Assembly (NCBI GenBank): GCA_002812745.2
Contig: NCSJ02000116.1
Location: 1-64,000, forward strand
Origin: Scytalidium lignicola
Taxonomy: Eukaryota; Ascomycota; Leotiomycetes
Length of the DNA stretch: 64,000 bases
Reading direction: 5' to 3'
Shown here piece after piece: positions 1 through 10,326 of the stretch. Position 1 is the first letter of the stretch. Each line of letters starts with the position of its first letter. Made by a program: the position numbers and the translations under genes. The notes under the pieces are model-generated. The model worked only from the letters and a program-made list of their open reading frames with translations. It did not search any database and was not told where the DNA came from.

Positions 1-3000
1 AGCTTTTACTATACTTTATATTTAAGTTCTGAGTTTGAATGTTGATATGCTTTTGAACCTTGGTATTGTTTGTTAATAATATTAGATAGTTGTTATCCTT
101 GACTCTTATGCTAAGTCTAAGTTGTTTTATGACTTGTTCACTGATGAAATTCCTTTTAACTCTTGAATTAATCAAGGCCTTTATTAGCTTTCTGCATAGT
201 TTTATATTTATGTATAATGAACTTTTACTGTTTATAAAGTAAAGATTAACATTTCTAATATTGTTAACTAATATATTATCTTTTATCTCCAGATTTTCAA
301 CATTCTCCTTAAGTTCCTTAAATAATATTGTTTATCTTTTTATAAGGTTTCTTAACCTTAGTCTATCTAGACTTTCATTATTTATGAATGCACATGTATC
401 TTGTACTCATTTTATCATTTCATTTCTAAGGTATTCCTTTATTTCAGTGATAAAGACATTATTTTCCTTAAGAATTCTCTCTTTAAAATTCAAAGGGTAT
501 ACTATTACTTTTTGGTTAAATTGTTGATTAATTCTTTATATTAATTCTTCTTCCTTAGGTAATACTAAAAGTAGTTTTAATAGTAGTGAATCTTTTTCTA
601 GTTTATTAATCATAAGTAATACTTCTACCTTCTAATTAGTTGATTTAACAACAATCTTAACTAGTTTCCTTTGTTCTTGATAAGCATGATATTGTTCAAC
701 TTCAAGTAATTATTCTACTAATTTTCCTAAACCTTAGATTTCTTTATGTTGTGTTTTAACTTCTGCTTAGTCTTGTTAAAAGGTTAGTATTAAAAGTCTT
801 TTATGTTATACATTATATCTTTCTTATACAACATAGCTTAATCCTTCTTTGATCACTATTTAAGCCTTTTCAAGCATTTAATCAAAGTTATCTTAGATTT
901 AAGTTCTTTTTACTAGTAAGAAGAATTCATATGTTCTTTTCTTTATGATGATACTCTGGAGGTTGATCTTATAGACTAGAGTAAGATCTTCAAGATCAAG
1001 TTCTTATACCTTAACAGTTGCTTTTTCTTATTATATAATTTGGAAAAGCTAACTTTTGTCCAAGATCTTTTATCCTCTTAGTTTTCATATGTTAATCATA
1101 AGATAATATTTTAAGATTAATAATTCTTTAAAAACAGGATATTACTCTGTTAGTATAACTTTGAAGTCTGTTAGCATAATCATCTAAATTTCATTAACTC
1201 TTAGATTTGACTTCTATCTGCTTTAACCTTTGATTTAGTTGTTACTTTATAAGTATCTTTCCTGTTAAGNTTTTTATTATAAGTACAAAATTTGTCTTAA
1301 GGATTCTTGATATTGTTATCTTGTCCATATCAGTCTTGATAATATAGTATAGTATAATTACTAAGTTCTAACAACTTTCTTCTTCTGACAAGTTTCCTTC
1401 TTCATCTTCAGATTCCTCTTCTTCTGATAATTTTGATTAGATATTTATAATTCTTAAGATTCTTATAACTCTAACTTTAATTGTTATACTTGACTTGTTA
1501 TCTTTCTTATAAGTATTTGTTATATATCCAGGAAGTTTACACTTGAAACACAACTTGNTTTTTTCTTCTTTTGTTAAATTCTTTAAGGGAAATTCTAAAG
1601 GAATTCCTTTTTTTACTTTTTCCTTTAAAATACTTCNTTTTCTTTCTTTTTAAAGGTTTTTCCTTTCTTCATAACATTTAACTTTATAAGGTNTTNNNAA
1701 TCNTTCTTTTTNTTAATCTTTCTTTTGTTAAAGTAAGATTTACTCTTTTTGTTTAAGATCATCTTATATTATTTATTCTTGATTTTGATAAACAAGTTAA
1801 TTAAAGTGTTAAGTATAATAATTATAAGTTGTCAGTATAACTTTTCTTTAATAAAGTCCTTGAGTCTAGTCTTATACTAATGTATATAAGCTTCTTCTCT
1901 TTAATTGACTATTATTATGTACTAACAATAAAGCATTACATATTCATTAAAGCTCTTGGTTTGTCTAAAGTAAGTTAATTGNTTTTTTAACANTTTTTTT
2001 TGTCAACATCCTTATATAAGTATTTGAGTTCTCTTGTATAATTAACTTAACTTATAATAATGTTGATTACTCTTTAGTTTATTATTTCTTTGTTTATTAT
2101 GAATTATTTGTCCTTAAAGAGTTGAAACTAAGTTTTGATTACTCTTCTTAAGTATATTGATGCTTATAGAACTTTATATATGTCTTAAGGTAATAAGTAA
2201 TTATTCAATATTAAATAAGTTCTGGTTTGAACAAGATATGCTTTTAACTTCTTTTTGTCCTTATAAAACAAGTTTAGTCTAATAATCTTGACTTCTTTAA
2301 AGGTTATTATTAAAACTTGNTTTTATGTTATCCTTTAGTTTAAAGTCTAGATCAGGGTTTAAACTTAAAGCTCTTAGTATTAGAATTAGTTTTAGATTAA
2401 ACATAAATAATAAAGGTATTAGTTTCTTTTTTACAACTTTTGATGATTCTCTTACAGTTAATCCTTTTATTAACTTAGTAGTTTACTTTAATAGTATAAC
2501 AACTTCTTCTAACACTTCTCCTTGGATATTAATTTCTTTGATAGTCTGATTCTCATTTTAGTCTTCTTCAGAGTTATCTTCTAAACTTTCCTCAGATCTT
2601 TCTTCAGATTCCTCTTTAAATTCTTCTTCAGAGCNTTTTTTCAGAATTTTCTTTAGGTTATTATTTATTGTTATTATTTACTAATATATCTGTTTTTAAA
2701 TCCTGATTTATCAAGATAAGTAATATTCAAAATGTTATAAAACTATGTTATTTAGATTACTGGATAATAAGGATAAGGTAGATATTCAAGGATAGTGGAA
2801 ACAGGAGACACTTAAGCAAATGACTAAGTCAAAGGTAGGATTTAGTCATGTATTTAGGTTGAACATGAGGAGTTTACTCTCATGTTCTTACAGTGTACTT
2901 ATATAGATAATGAAATACAGTTGGATCATTGGATCGTCCTAATCCCCTGATCTAAGTTCCTAGATCATTGGATCACTTTGATCCAAAGATCCTAATCACA

Positions 3001-3092
3001 TGACCTCCTAATCATTAGGTTCTCTATGCACACCTGCCGTGTACCAAGCCTCAGGCCTACACTAATTAGCTTGTTCGGTCAAATCCGTAACA
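1..3092 (-). mobile_element. Degraded Gypsy-type LTR retrotransposon, 5' part (LTR plus gag region)
   Basis: This is a very AT-rich block with no intact reading frame. Read on the minus strand it starts with an LTR (3092 down to 2733), followed by acidic Ser/Glu-rich stretches (about 2640-2575 and 1440-1385) and a retroviral-type zinc-knuckle remnant at 1557-1513 (C-F-K-C-K-L-P-G-Y-I). Such a knuckle belongs to the Gag nucleocapsid region, so protease and reverse transcriptase would lie to the left, outside the window. The knuckle has Tyr where family members have His (CAT/CAC to TAT), and many stops interrupt all frames, which fits RIP. Several N bases lie in T runs. The Gypsy assignment rests on LTR form and the single knuckle; Copia is less likely. 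Confidence 0.65.
2733..3092 (-). repeat. Long terminal repeat (5' LTR of the minus-strand element)
   Basis: The minus strand begins TGTTACGGA at 3092 and ends ATAACA at 2733, giving the usual TG...CA ends and a length of about 360 bp. A TATATAAGTACACTG segment near 2905-2890 (minus strand) is a plausible Pol II promoter/R-region start. The middle (about 2925-3020) is dense in GATC tetramers. It is much less AT-rich than the internal region. The left boundary is inferred from the ATAACA end and could be off by about 15 bp; the partner LTR and target-site duplication are outside the window. Confidence 0.6.
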
Positions 3093-4078
3093 CATGTTCA
3101 AAGTATAAAAGGCTCTAAAAACTCTGAAGGCTTTAAAACCNTTTTTTGTACATTGTTTAACATGTAGTTTAAATACTAAACAACAAGCTTTTTTAGGTAG
3201 TATATTGATTTAAGCATTTCATATGCAAATAGCACGAAAAACAAGTGTAAAAACATGTTATATAATAGTCAATTTGTTGATTTAGTCCTTTACATTAATT
3301 TATTATAGTATGCACTGCAAAAAAAATGTGCACAAAGCTCGAATTCGCGAAAAACAAACCNACTTTAGGATATAACAGTATGTGTTGGCTCGGTTAATAA
3401 GGGGCAGTAATCGTATTAGTTTAATTAGTGGAAATGAAACAACTTGTACAATATAGTATGTAAACAAAAGTCTAAGCAAATAGCCTTTTTATACTAAAAC
3501 TCACCTACTTTAGCCTACATTTAATATTTATCAACTACATAATACGAGCTTATATTAAAGGAAAAATATACAAGAGAAGAATGGAAACCAGACAGTATAA
3601 TAAATCTCCTGAGGCTGGTTTATTATGCTAGGATTAGAAAGGAATACACTAAAAACATTTAAAAGGATGCCTAGGCAAGTTATAAAATAACACTTAGGAT
3701 ACCAACCAATTCGAGTTCGAATTGGAAACTTATGGACAGCTACTACAGGTCTTGATCGCAGAGAAGGGTTAGGGTATAGTGAAAGATACCTTAACGTACG
3801 AAATCGGTCTGAGTCTGACGTTGCCTATGAGTTCATAGTATAGCCGAATTGTAGCACAGAAACGTTAGTATAAGTACAAATCATACAAGAGCCTAAGGAT
3901 TATAATATCCTTAAAATCAAGATCATACATAGTCGGTTTTAGGCCAGATATGGGAAATGGAGCAATGGGAGGAGAGCACAGGAGGCCCTGAAGGCTTTGA
4001 TTAGATGTATTTAGTACAGTTTTATAGCTGCTATAGGCGGCTCGGTATCCTATGACTAAATCAATCAATCAATCAATC
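3093..4078. other. Non-coding repeat-island sequence
   Basis: AT-rich sequence between the LTR and the first MITE. Short open frames exist (for example minus strand 3865-4068) but none has a recognisable domain or codon structure. There is a short palindromic stretch around 3705-3725 (CCAATTCGAGTTCGAATTGG). Two N bases (3141, 3361) occur here. I see no gene. Confidence 0.5.
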
Positions 4079-4080
4079 TA

Positions 4081-4232
4081 TCCCCTCGAGCACCAGGTTT
4101 ACCAGCTCGTTAGGCTAAAATTATATACAAGGTTATCATCCACTTATAATCTTCTCTTAGCACATTGCAGCCATAATTCTAAGGCAACAACGCTAAAAGT
4201 AGCTTCAAAGTGGCCTCTGGCATCCGAGGGGA
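4081..4232 (+). mobile_element. MITE copy A, 152 bp, TA target-site duplication
   Basis: A 152-bp unit bounded by inverted ends TCCCCTCG...CGAGGGGA and flanked by TA on both sides (4079-4080, 4233-4234), as expected for a non-autonomous Tc1/mariner-like element. Its interior shares the segment AAGGCAACaACGCTAAAAG and the AAATTATATACAAGG/TATCATCCACTTATAAT part with two other copies in this window (5403-5550 and 55235-55386). It has no coding capacity. It starts directly after an (ATCA)n tract at 4058-4078. Confidence 0.75.
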
Positions 4233-4378
4233 TAGAATTTTAAAAGATAAAACTTTGTAGAATAATTAATTATTATAGTTTAATTCTAAATATCTGGTTA
4301 TTCTGTTCATAAAATATTTGTAATATTATTAAATTAGATTTTAGATCTTTATTTCAAGGCTATTTTATTATATAACAT

Positions 4379-5140
4379 ATTATTATTATTATTATTATTC
4401 TTACACCGTAGGCTATAAGGCCACCCTAAGGGTATGCGGGATAACTACACTGTCATACAGGAAACCATGCCAGCTCCCTGGCCGGGTGAAAACCTCCATG
4501 CTGCTCTCTATCTGCTTGGGTGCAGTTGCCTCGCCTCGTCTCTACTATCCTCTTGTCCGGTACTCGGCTTACCGGCTTGGTTGGGGAGAGTTTCGCTGTG
4601 CTATTAAGTTAGTAGTTAGTAGCTCAGTTCTCTGAGACGCTACTGCTTCGCCGTCGTCTTGTTCTGCTCCTGGATCCCCAGTCGTACTGCTAATTTGTAC
4701 TCCTGCAGCCTTCCTGTAGCTAACACCTAACTAGCGATCTGTTTACATCCTTGACAGCTTCCCAGTATCTCTCTCAAGTCTCTTGCTGTGTAAGCCCTTG
4801 TTTTGAGGCTCTTTCTCGTTCGTTCTAGGTTTGGACAGTCAATGATTAGATGGCGAGCTGTTTCTTCTGCGAGTCCACAGTTGCATAGCAGCGTGTTTAT
4901 GTCAGGTACATGACGTTTAAACAAATACGCTCGTAGTCCAATTTTGCCAGTACGAATTTGTGTAATTAGCGAGCTAGCTGCTTTGTCCAGCTTACTATGT
5001 AAGAGCAATGCTTTTTTGTCGAAAGTGGGAAAGTCTGCAACTTCTGTGTAGCTGCGTGGCCTAGCCAGCTTGGCAGCTTCGAAACTCCGGGTCCATCTTG
5101 CCTTCCAATCTCTTGTTACGGCTATTATATAACATAAACT
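4379..5140 (-). mobile_element. 5'-truncated LINE (Tad-like non-LTR retrotransposon), 3' end
   Basis: On the minus strand an open frame (5155-4727, 142 codons) reads into the C-terminal part of a fungal LINE polyprotein: an ITQIRTGKIGLRAYL stretch followed by a Cys/His pattern C-N-C...H-L-I-I-D-C-P, typical downstream of the reverse transcriptase/RNase H region. The frame ends at 4727 and is followed by about 330 bp of 3' UTR closing in an (AAT)n tail on the minus strand (plus-strand 4380-4399). Everything upstream (RT, endonuclease, ORF1) is missing, as in a 5'-truncated insertion. The first 10 or so residues of the frame are probably host sequence. Confidence 0.75.
4380..4399. repeat. (ATT)n microsatellite, LINE 3' tail
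   Basis: About six to seven ATT/AAT units. On the minus strand this is an (AAT)n run directly after the LINE 3' UTR, so it is best read as the element's tail rather than an independent microsatellite. Confidence 0.8.
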
Positions 5141-5243
5141 ATAAGCATTAATCATGGTTAAAGTTTATATATATTAATTAGCATACAGATAAATATTTGT
5201 TGAGTTTTTAAGGATTGATTTTTCTTGATTTTGCGGTAAATTT

Positions 5244-5292
5244 TAGTGTCCGGTTAAACCGAATGTCCGATAATTACGTTACGAGCGCAGCT
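5244..5292. repeat. Possible terminal inverted repeat relic of a DNA transposon
   Basis: TA is followed by GTGTCCGGTTAAACCGAATG and then TCCGATAATTACGTTACG, a GC-containing motif in AT-rich surroundings. The form (TA, then GTGTCCGG and near-repeats of TGTCCG) resembles ends of pogo/Tc1-type elements in fungi. I cannot find the opposite end nearby, so this is a weak call. Confidence 0.25.
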
Positions 5293-5402
5293 AACTATTA
5301 GTGCTGACAAAGTCCCACAATAGCTCTTTAATAAAACCTGATTATCGTTATATTTTACTCTAGACCCTACTTAGTTCTAGGGGGGTCTTAAATTTAAGAT
5401 TA

Positions 5403-5550
5403 TCCCCTTGGACCTCAAGTCACTTAAGCTTATCAAGCCAAAGTTATATACGAGGATATTATCCATTCAAAATCCTTTATTCTCTTAAAAAGTAGGTAAT
5501 TAATAAGGCAACGACGCTAAAAGTGGTTCAAAATGGCTTATGGGGTTCGA
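5403..5550 (+). mobile_element. MITE copy B, degraded
   Basis: Same family as 4081-4232 and 55235-55386. It begins TCCCCTTGGACCTC after TA (5401-5402), shares CAAAGTTATATACGAGGATA and AAGGCAACGACGCTAAAAGT with copy C, and ends GGGGTTCGA before TA (5551-5552). The right terminal repeat is shortened compared with the other copies. Confidence 0.7.
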
Positions 5551-5552
5551 TA

Positions 5553-7742
5553 TACGAGAGTTAATTTAGTAGTTCAATTCAGATATATGTTAGTTACCTC
5601 TGTAAGAATGTCCAATAATTGATCATCTTTGCAAACTCATCCTGAGATAACTAAAGTACAGTTGCATATACTATGTCACGACTGTTAAATGTTGCTTACA
5701 GAAATAACATGATAATACTTACCTTCTTCATAAACTCGTGTATCTTTTTTAGCAAGACTAAGGTTAGAAATGTAATAAAATTCATCTTATGTCGATATTT
5801 GCTAGAATAACTAGTAATTAATAATTAATACTTCTGACTAACACGTTTTTGGAAGTCTGGTAGACCGCTATGGCTATGAGATAGGGATTTTAAGGGAAGA
5901 TTTGCATTTTATCATCTAGGAGAGAATCTAAGTGAGGTCCCACTACTGCGGCTTATTCTAGCTCACGCAGAAATAATGGATTCAATGTTCACCGCTATTG
6001 AGCACTGTCAAAGCATTAAAACGTAGGGCCGATTATTATCGCCATTCTGCCTTCATGCCATCTACTGTAGTGTATCGTATTCGGTATTACAGTAGAAAAG
6101 CAAATTGTAATCAGCGTCAGCGTTACAGTGGAACCTCTTCTCGGTGATATTCATTTCTCTCCATTCACATTAGCCGTGATGAGTAGCGTGATAAAGATGA
6201 AGAGTAAAAGACTTCTCTCGCAATTTATGGCTTAATCTCCATAACAAGTTTTGACAAGCTTTACAGAAGGGTAAACCCCACTGCATTTAGCTATTTATGG
6301 CTTAGTCTCTATTATAAGCTTGACAAGCTTTGCTAGCCTGAGGATCCTTACTATATTAGTTCGCCTTGGCCGAGCCGGGCTTCCTTGCTAGCTCTTTAGG
6401 AGGTAATATCTTCGCAGGATATTTTCTCCTTTAGGTTGTTGTTTCTGTAAAATTTCTAGGCTTCGTATCTATGCGTAGCTTGAGATACGTCTTCATGGTT
6501 AGATAGATGGAAAAATGTATTTATGTTAGCTATTTTTAATCGGTATTGCATTTAATTTAACTTCTGTAATAGATTTAAGCCAAAATTAACTGCTAGCTAA
6601 GCTAGTACTTGTAGGTGGGTTTGAGGAAAAGGAGCTCATTAGATGAGTCAGTGCAGGTAATAAGCATATAATAAAATTCAATCAAAACTGAGTCTTCTGT
6701 CCTTGTAACAAATTTGTTTGCTGTGTAAGTTTATCAACAACAGTTTCAATACTCTCACATGATCATTTTTGTAATTAACTAATTTCGTGTTCCCTTTCGT
6801 GCAAAGACACCAAGGACTTTACCAGTCTACTTAGGGTACATTTCCAAGAGAAAAGTAATCATAACACTAGGGTCTAAGTAAATCAGCAGTAAAAAGTTGT
6901 TTTATACTAGGCGTGAACTAATCATAGCAGAAACAGAGGATATTGAAAGAAGTTAAGATATTCAGATCAACACTATGTGTCTCTTAAAAATAATCCTTCT
7001 ATTTCGTATATACACAATTAATAAGCTCGGGGGTTTTATATCAGCGGCCTTATTCCAGCACTATATTCTTACCAACTTAATTACACGTTTAAGTCTAAGA
7101 TCATCCGAGCTTCTTACATTCCTTGTTTTCAATGGCTCGTTTAATTATGTAGCGTTCCTTTGAGCATAACTAACTATTAAATATTTAAAGCTAAGAGTAA
7201 ATACTATCCCTCCTAAATACTTCACACATGCAAGGGTAAAGGTGTGATTTGCGTGATCTCATATGCTGTCCGGTAAGTCAGGAAATTACGTTAATGTGAC
7301 AAAAGATTTCTTTTACGTAAAAGATAAGAGCCCTATGCATAGTAAAAAGAATACAATAAAAAACAAAGGATTGTGTAATAGTGTACAGTTGCAGGGCTAT
7401 AGCCACCAGTCCCGCCAGATTTGAACCCAACCGAGAATATATAAAATATTCTCAAACAATTGTTACGAAACAAAAGCCACATAGAGGTTAGCGTTTAGAA
7501 GATTTGAAGAAAGGTATAGTAGATATGTAGGAGCATGAAATATCATATAATCTATTTACTGACACTATGCTACAGAGGAGTTAGAAGGTCATATGGAGAA
7601 TGTAGAGCTCTCAAGCTAGTAGTCAATTTGTAGTCAATCAATCTCTCAATCAATTGATCCATAACAATGTTGTGCAACTTCCTTATTTGGTTGGTAGAAT
7701 GGGTGGCAAAACAAGGGTGTGCAACTTATTTTTCGAACCCCT
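5553..7742. other. Gene-free AT-rich stretch
   Basis: No recognisable gene. It contains a short tandem-type direct repeat (6223-6262 and 6293-6331) and several small open frames (for example 6975-7163) without domain or codon signal. A T-rich GC-poor base composition and the flanking transposon remains suggest decayed repeat DNA. Confidence 0.5.
6223..6331 (+). repeat. Imperfect direct repeat, two 40-bp units
   Basis: ATTTATGGCTTAaTCTCcAT... at 6223-6262 recurs at 6293-6331 as ATTTATGGCTTAgTCTCtAT..., both ending TTGACAAGCTTT. The differences are mainly transitions. The unit period is 70 bp. Function unknown. Confidence 0.7.
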
Positions 7743-8073
7743 TTCCGTACGTGCTTCGTATACAGTCCACCCCTGAATAAAGGTAAATGACCTAGGTAGT
7801 GTCAACATATACATTCCCCGACCTTGTTAACTATAAAAGCGCCACCAGTGGGCCTGTCAATCTCTCCAATTAGAATTACTAATTTTGGAAACTCTAACCT
7901 TTAATTGGCTATACTGTACTGTAGTAAGAGACCCACCTTTGCCACTTTTGCATTTAACAGAGTCGGGGGATGTACATCGACTCTTTACAGTACATATGTT
8001 GCCACCGCATATGTCATTTACCTTTACTGTACTGTATTCAGGAGAGGAACTGTAATGTAGTACTTACGTACAG
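7743..8073. mobile_element. Foldback (long imperfect hairpin) element, about 330 bp
   Basis: Left arm about 7743-7852 is an imperfect reverse complement of right arm about 7932-8073, separated by a loop of about 80 bp. Matching blocks include TAAAGGTAAATGAC (7779-7792) with GTCATTTACCTTTA near 8013-8026, CAACATAT (7804-7811) with ATATGTTG near 7993-8000, TACATTCCCCGAC (7810-7822) with GTCGGGGGATGTA (7962-7974), and TGTTAACTATAAAAG (7826-7840) with CTTTTGCATTTAACA. The right arm carries extra ACTGTA/TACAGTAC blocks absent from the left. No transposase frame is present. A non-autonomous foldback/MITE is the likeliest reading; target-site duplication was not resolved. Confidence 0.6.
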
Positions 8074-8543
8074 TATTCCCCCAGACACTAGAGGGTATCC
8101 CCTGCCCCAGAAGGCAGAAGTTGCCTTTGTTAGCGTTGTTTCCTTATATTTAAACTTTGAGAAACGTTTTACAATACTACTGAAGAAGGCCGTTGAGTGG
8201 ATATAATCCTTGAATATTACTTATATAAATTTTGGCCTAATAAACCTAAGCGACTAGGATAAAAAANTTTATTTTCACTAAACCATTTAAAGTTAAAAAA
8301 TTAAGTATAAACTTGCTTATAGTATTCCTTTTCCACCATACGACCGAATATGGCATCGCAAGGTTAGGAAATAATCAGCAGATATTTATTATATTAATTT
8401 TCAGCCATTGTAGCCTTGAAGTACTACCATTTATGCGGAAACTTCCGTGACAGGGTCAAGAGTCACATTGATAAGTGGACGATCAAAACCCATCTTTGCT
8501 ATTTGGGGGTCCAATGGCTTATAAGCTTAGGCTCTTTGATTGA
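8074..8543. other. Gene-free sequence upstream of the secreted-protein gene
   Basis: AT-rich, with an N at 8267. The small open frame that reaches 8206 mostly lies in the foldback element. No feature supported. Confidence 0.4.
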
Positions 8544-8550
8544 TATAAAA
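8544..8550 (+). promoter_or_regulatory. TATA-like box of the small secreted protein gene
   Basis: TATAAAA, 227 bp upstream of the likely start codon at 8771, in the only sensible position for a core promoter here. Inference from sequence only. Confidence 0.3.
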
Positions 8551-8770
8551 TCCTCATAGAAACCCAACAAAAATGCTAACATCTCACTTCTCTAAATCAA
8601 GCTACGAACACGGCTTACAATTCAAGTGTCCTCAAACTCCCATTTCTTATAGGATTTCCATTCCGGGCTATACCTGAACATATTCAAGGTACGGCTATTT
8701 ATTATCCACTAGAAACCTTCCTTCTCTGGCTCTCGGATCTCTAACAAGTTATATGCCTCATCTGATCAAA

Positions 8771-9100
8771 ATGTTTGCTTTCTCAAAGACCTTAGCCCTC
8801 GCATTTTTTGCTGGCTGCGCCCTAGCCAATCAAGTCAATTTCTACAGTGATGGCAGTTGCCAGGATTATATTTGGTCCTCCACCGGAGATGGTTCAATAA
8901 ATTCATGCAGTCAACCCCCGCAGACTGCTTATTCGTATATCTGTTTTGATATGTCAGAAGGCGAAGGCTTTGACTTTTACAGCTCAGGAAGCTGCGGGTA
9001 TAGTGGAGACTATTCAGGCTGTGATTCTGAAACAGGATGCGTCTCATTCTCCTCGGGTATTAACGGTTATGACTGGACGGAAGAGTGTGCAACTTGTTAA
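8771..9100 (+). CDS. Small secreted cysteine-rich protein, effector-like
   Basis: Single-exon frame of 109 residues. I choose the ATG at 8771 rather than 8753 because it gives a clean signal peptide (MFAFSKTLALAFFAGCALA) with probable cleavage before NQVNFYS. The mature part, about 90 residues, has eight cysteines, is Ser/Gly/Asp/Tyr-rich and acidic, and contains an internal similarity: V-N-F-Y-S-D-G-S-C near its start and F-D-F-Y-S-S-G-S-C in the middle, suggesting an old duplication or two-lobed disulfide fold. No family was recognised. It lies within 700 bp of a foldback element and close to RIP-type transposon relics, the genomic setting often seen for effector candidates. Secretion is well supported; an effector role is inference. 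Confidence 0.7.
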   Translation: MFAFSKTLALAFFAGCALANQVNFYSDGSCQDYIWSSTGDGSINSCSQPPQTAYSYICFDMSEGEGFDFYSSGSCGYSGDYSGCDSETGCVSFSSGINGYDWTEECATC

Positions 9101-9738
9101 GGCGATGAAAATAAATGGAAAGAGCTAGGCATCGGATTGACTTTTTNAGAGGCCTCATATTGTAGTTTGTTTTCTTGGTAATACTACTTACTTTTGAAGG
9201 ACTCGTGTTAGCCTCGGTGTGGTTTTTTCTCGTCAGAGATGTTTTTCCCGCATCTTTATGCGAATGCAGAGGTTTAATAGCAGTTTTGAACTTATAATTG
9301 TATCTTTATTTTACATATATAAACCTTTTATTCTCTGTGTCCTAGGTTCTTTAAGGATAAGGGGTCGATGTTAGGACTAGTGGGAATTCATCTAAGTGAT
9401 TTGTAGGTTGATGTTGTTCAACACAACAAAGTCTTATTGAACCATAGTATGATTTAAGACATATTCTATTAACAGTCAGGTGCTTATCTTGCTATGGATA
9501 TTAGGTCCCATCTCATAATAAAATATAATAGTTTGTATGTAATTGATTGTTGCGATATATACAAGCTATTAATGGATATACCATCTTACAATAGCATTCA
9601 AAAACTCAACAACTCTACCATGAGCTCCGTACAATGTAATAAAAATATAGTTTCTACAATCCTGGAAATTGTTGTAGGTTGACGGTTCTCGTGCTTAACA
9701 CTGCTAGCACCCAAATTGTCGTATTGGATACACAGGGT
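9101..9738. other. Gene-free sequence
   Basis: AT-rich 3' flank of the secreted-protein gene, with an N at 9147. Short open frames only, none supported. Confidence 0.4.
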
Positions 9739-10326
9739 ATGAGAGGTAGATATGATGATCCTTTCTTCTGTTTGTTCAAATGGAACTACCTCCTTAGAGA
9801 ATACAAGTCCCCTAGTGTTTTCTATGGAAACAATAACTGCTACGTTCCACTTGCATCTGATCTGCTTCGTGACTTCACCATTTCTATAGCAGGTCTTGAA
9901 TATGGTTTCATCTCCGGCTCTATTCGTGCAGATGAACACTATACCCCAGAATTAAGCCCTCTAGGATGCGAAAGTTGGGTCAGAAAGCTCTACCAGAAGG
10001 CCAGTTGGGCCTGATCCAGAAACGATGAAGGAATACTTATTTCGGCCTCCGAACTCTAGTATTTATCGTGGCCCTCTTCCGGAATTTAGACACTTGTCTT
10101 TTAATCGGGAGGTGTATGAACTCCAGTATAATATTACCGTTAGATATACGGAGGTATGCCTGACTGGTATTGTCCTGTTCCACGAAACACCACGTTTATT
10201 GATGTTATGGAACAACGTGGAATGTTAACTCATGAACAGATTGCTTGTGCTAGGAGCGATGAGGTTATACCACTTAACTTGGGAGGATGGGGCAGAAATA
10301 TTGCCATTATGGAAGGTCACTAAGTC
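9739..10326 (+). pseudogene. Decayed coding stretch of unknown family
   Basis: Three consecutive plus-strand open segments have protein-like composition but sit in different frames: about 9739-10014 (starting MRGRYDDPFFCLFKWNYLL), about 9963-10150 (containing MKEYLFRPPNSSIYRGPLPE) and 10156-10326 (starting MPDWYCPVPRNTTFIDVMEQ and containing IPLNLGGWGRN). Splicing could in principle join some of them (a GTATGC donor lies near 10152), but no complete model emerged. I do not recognise the family. Alternatively this is chance open reading, since the minus strand is also open over 9598-9939. Confidence 0.3.
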
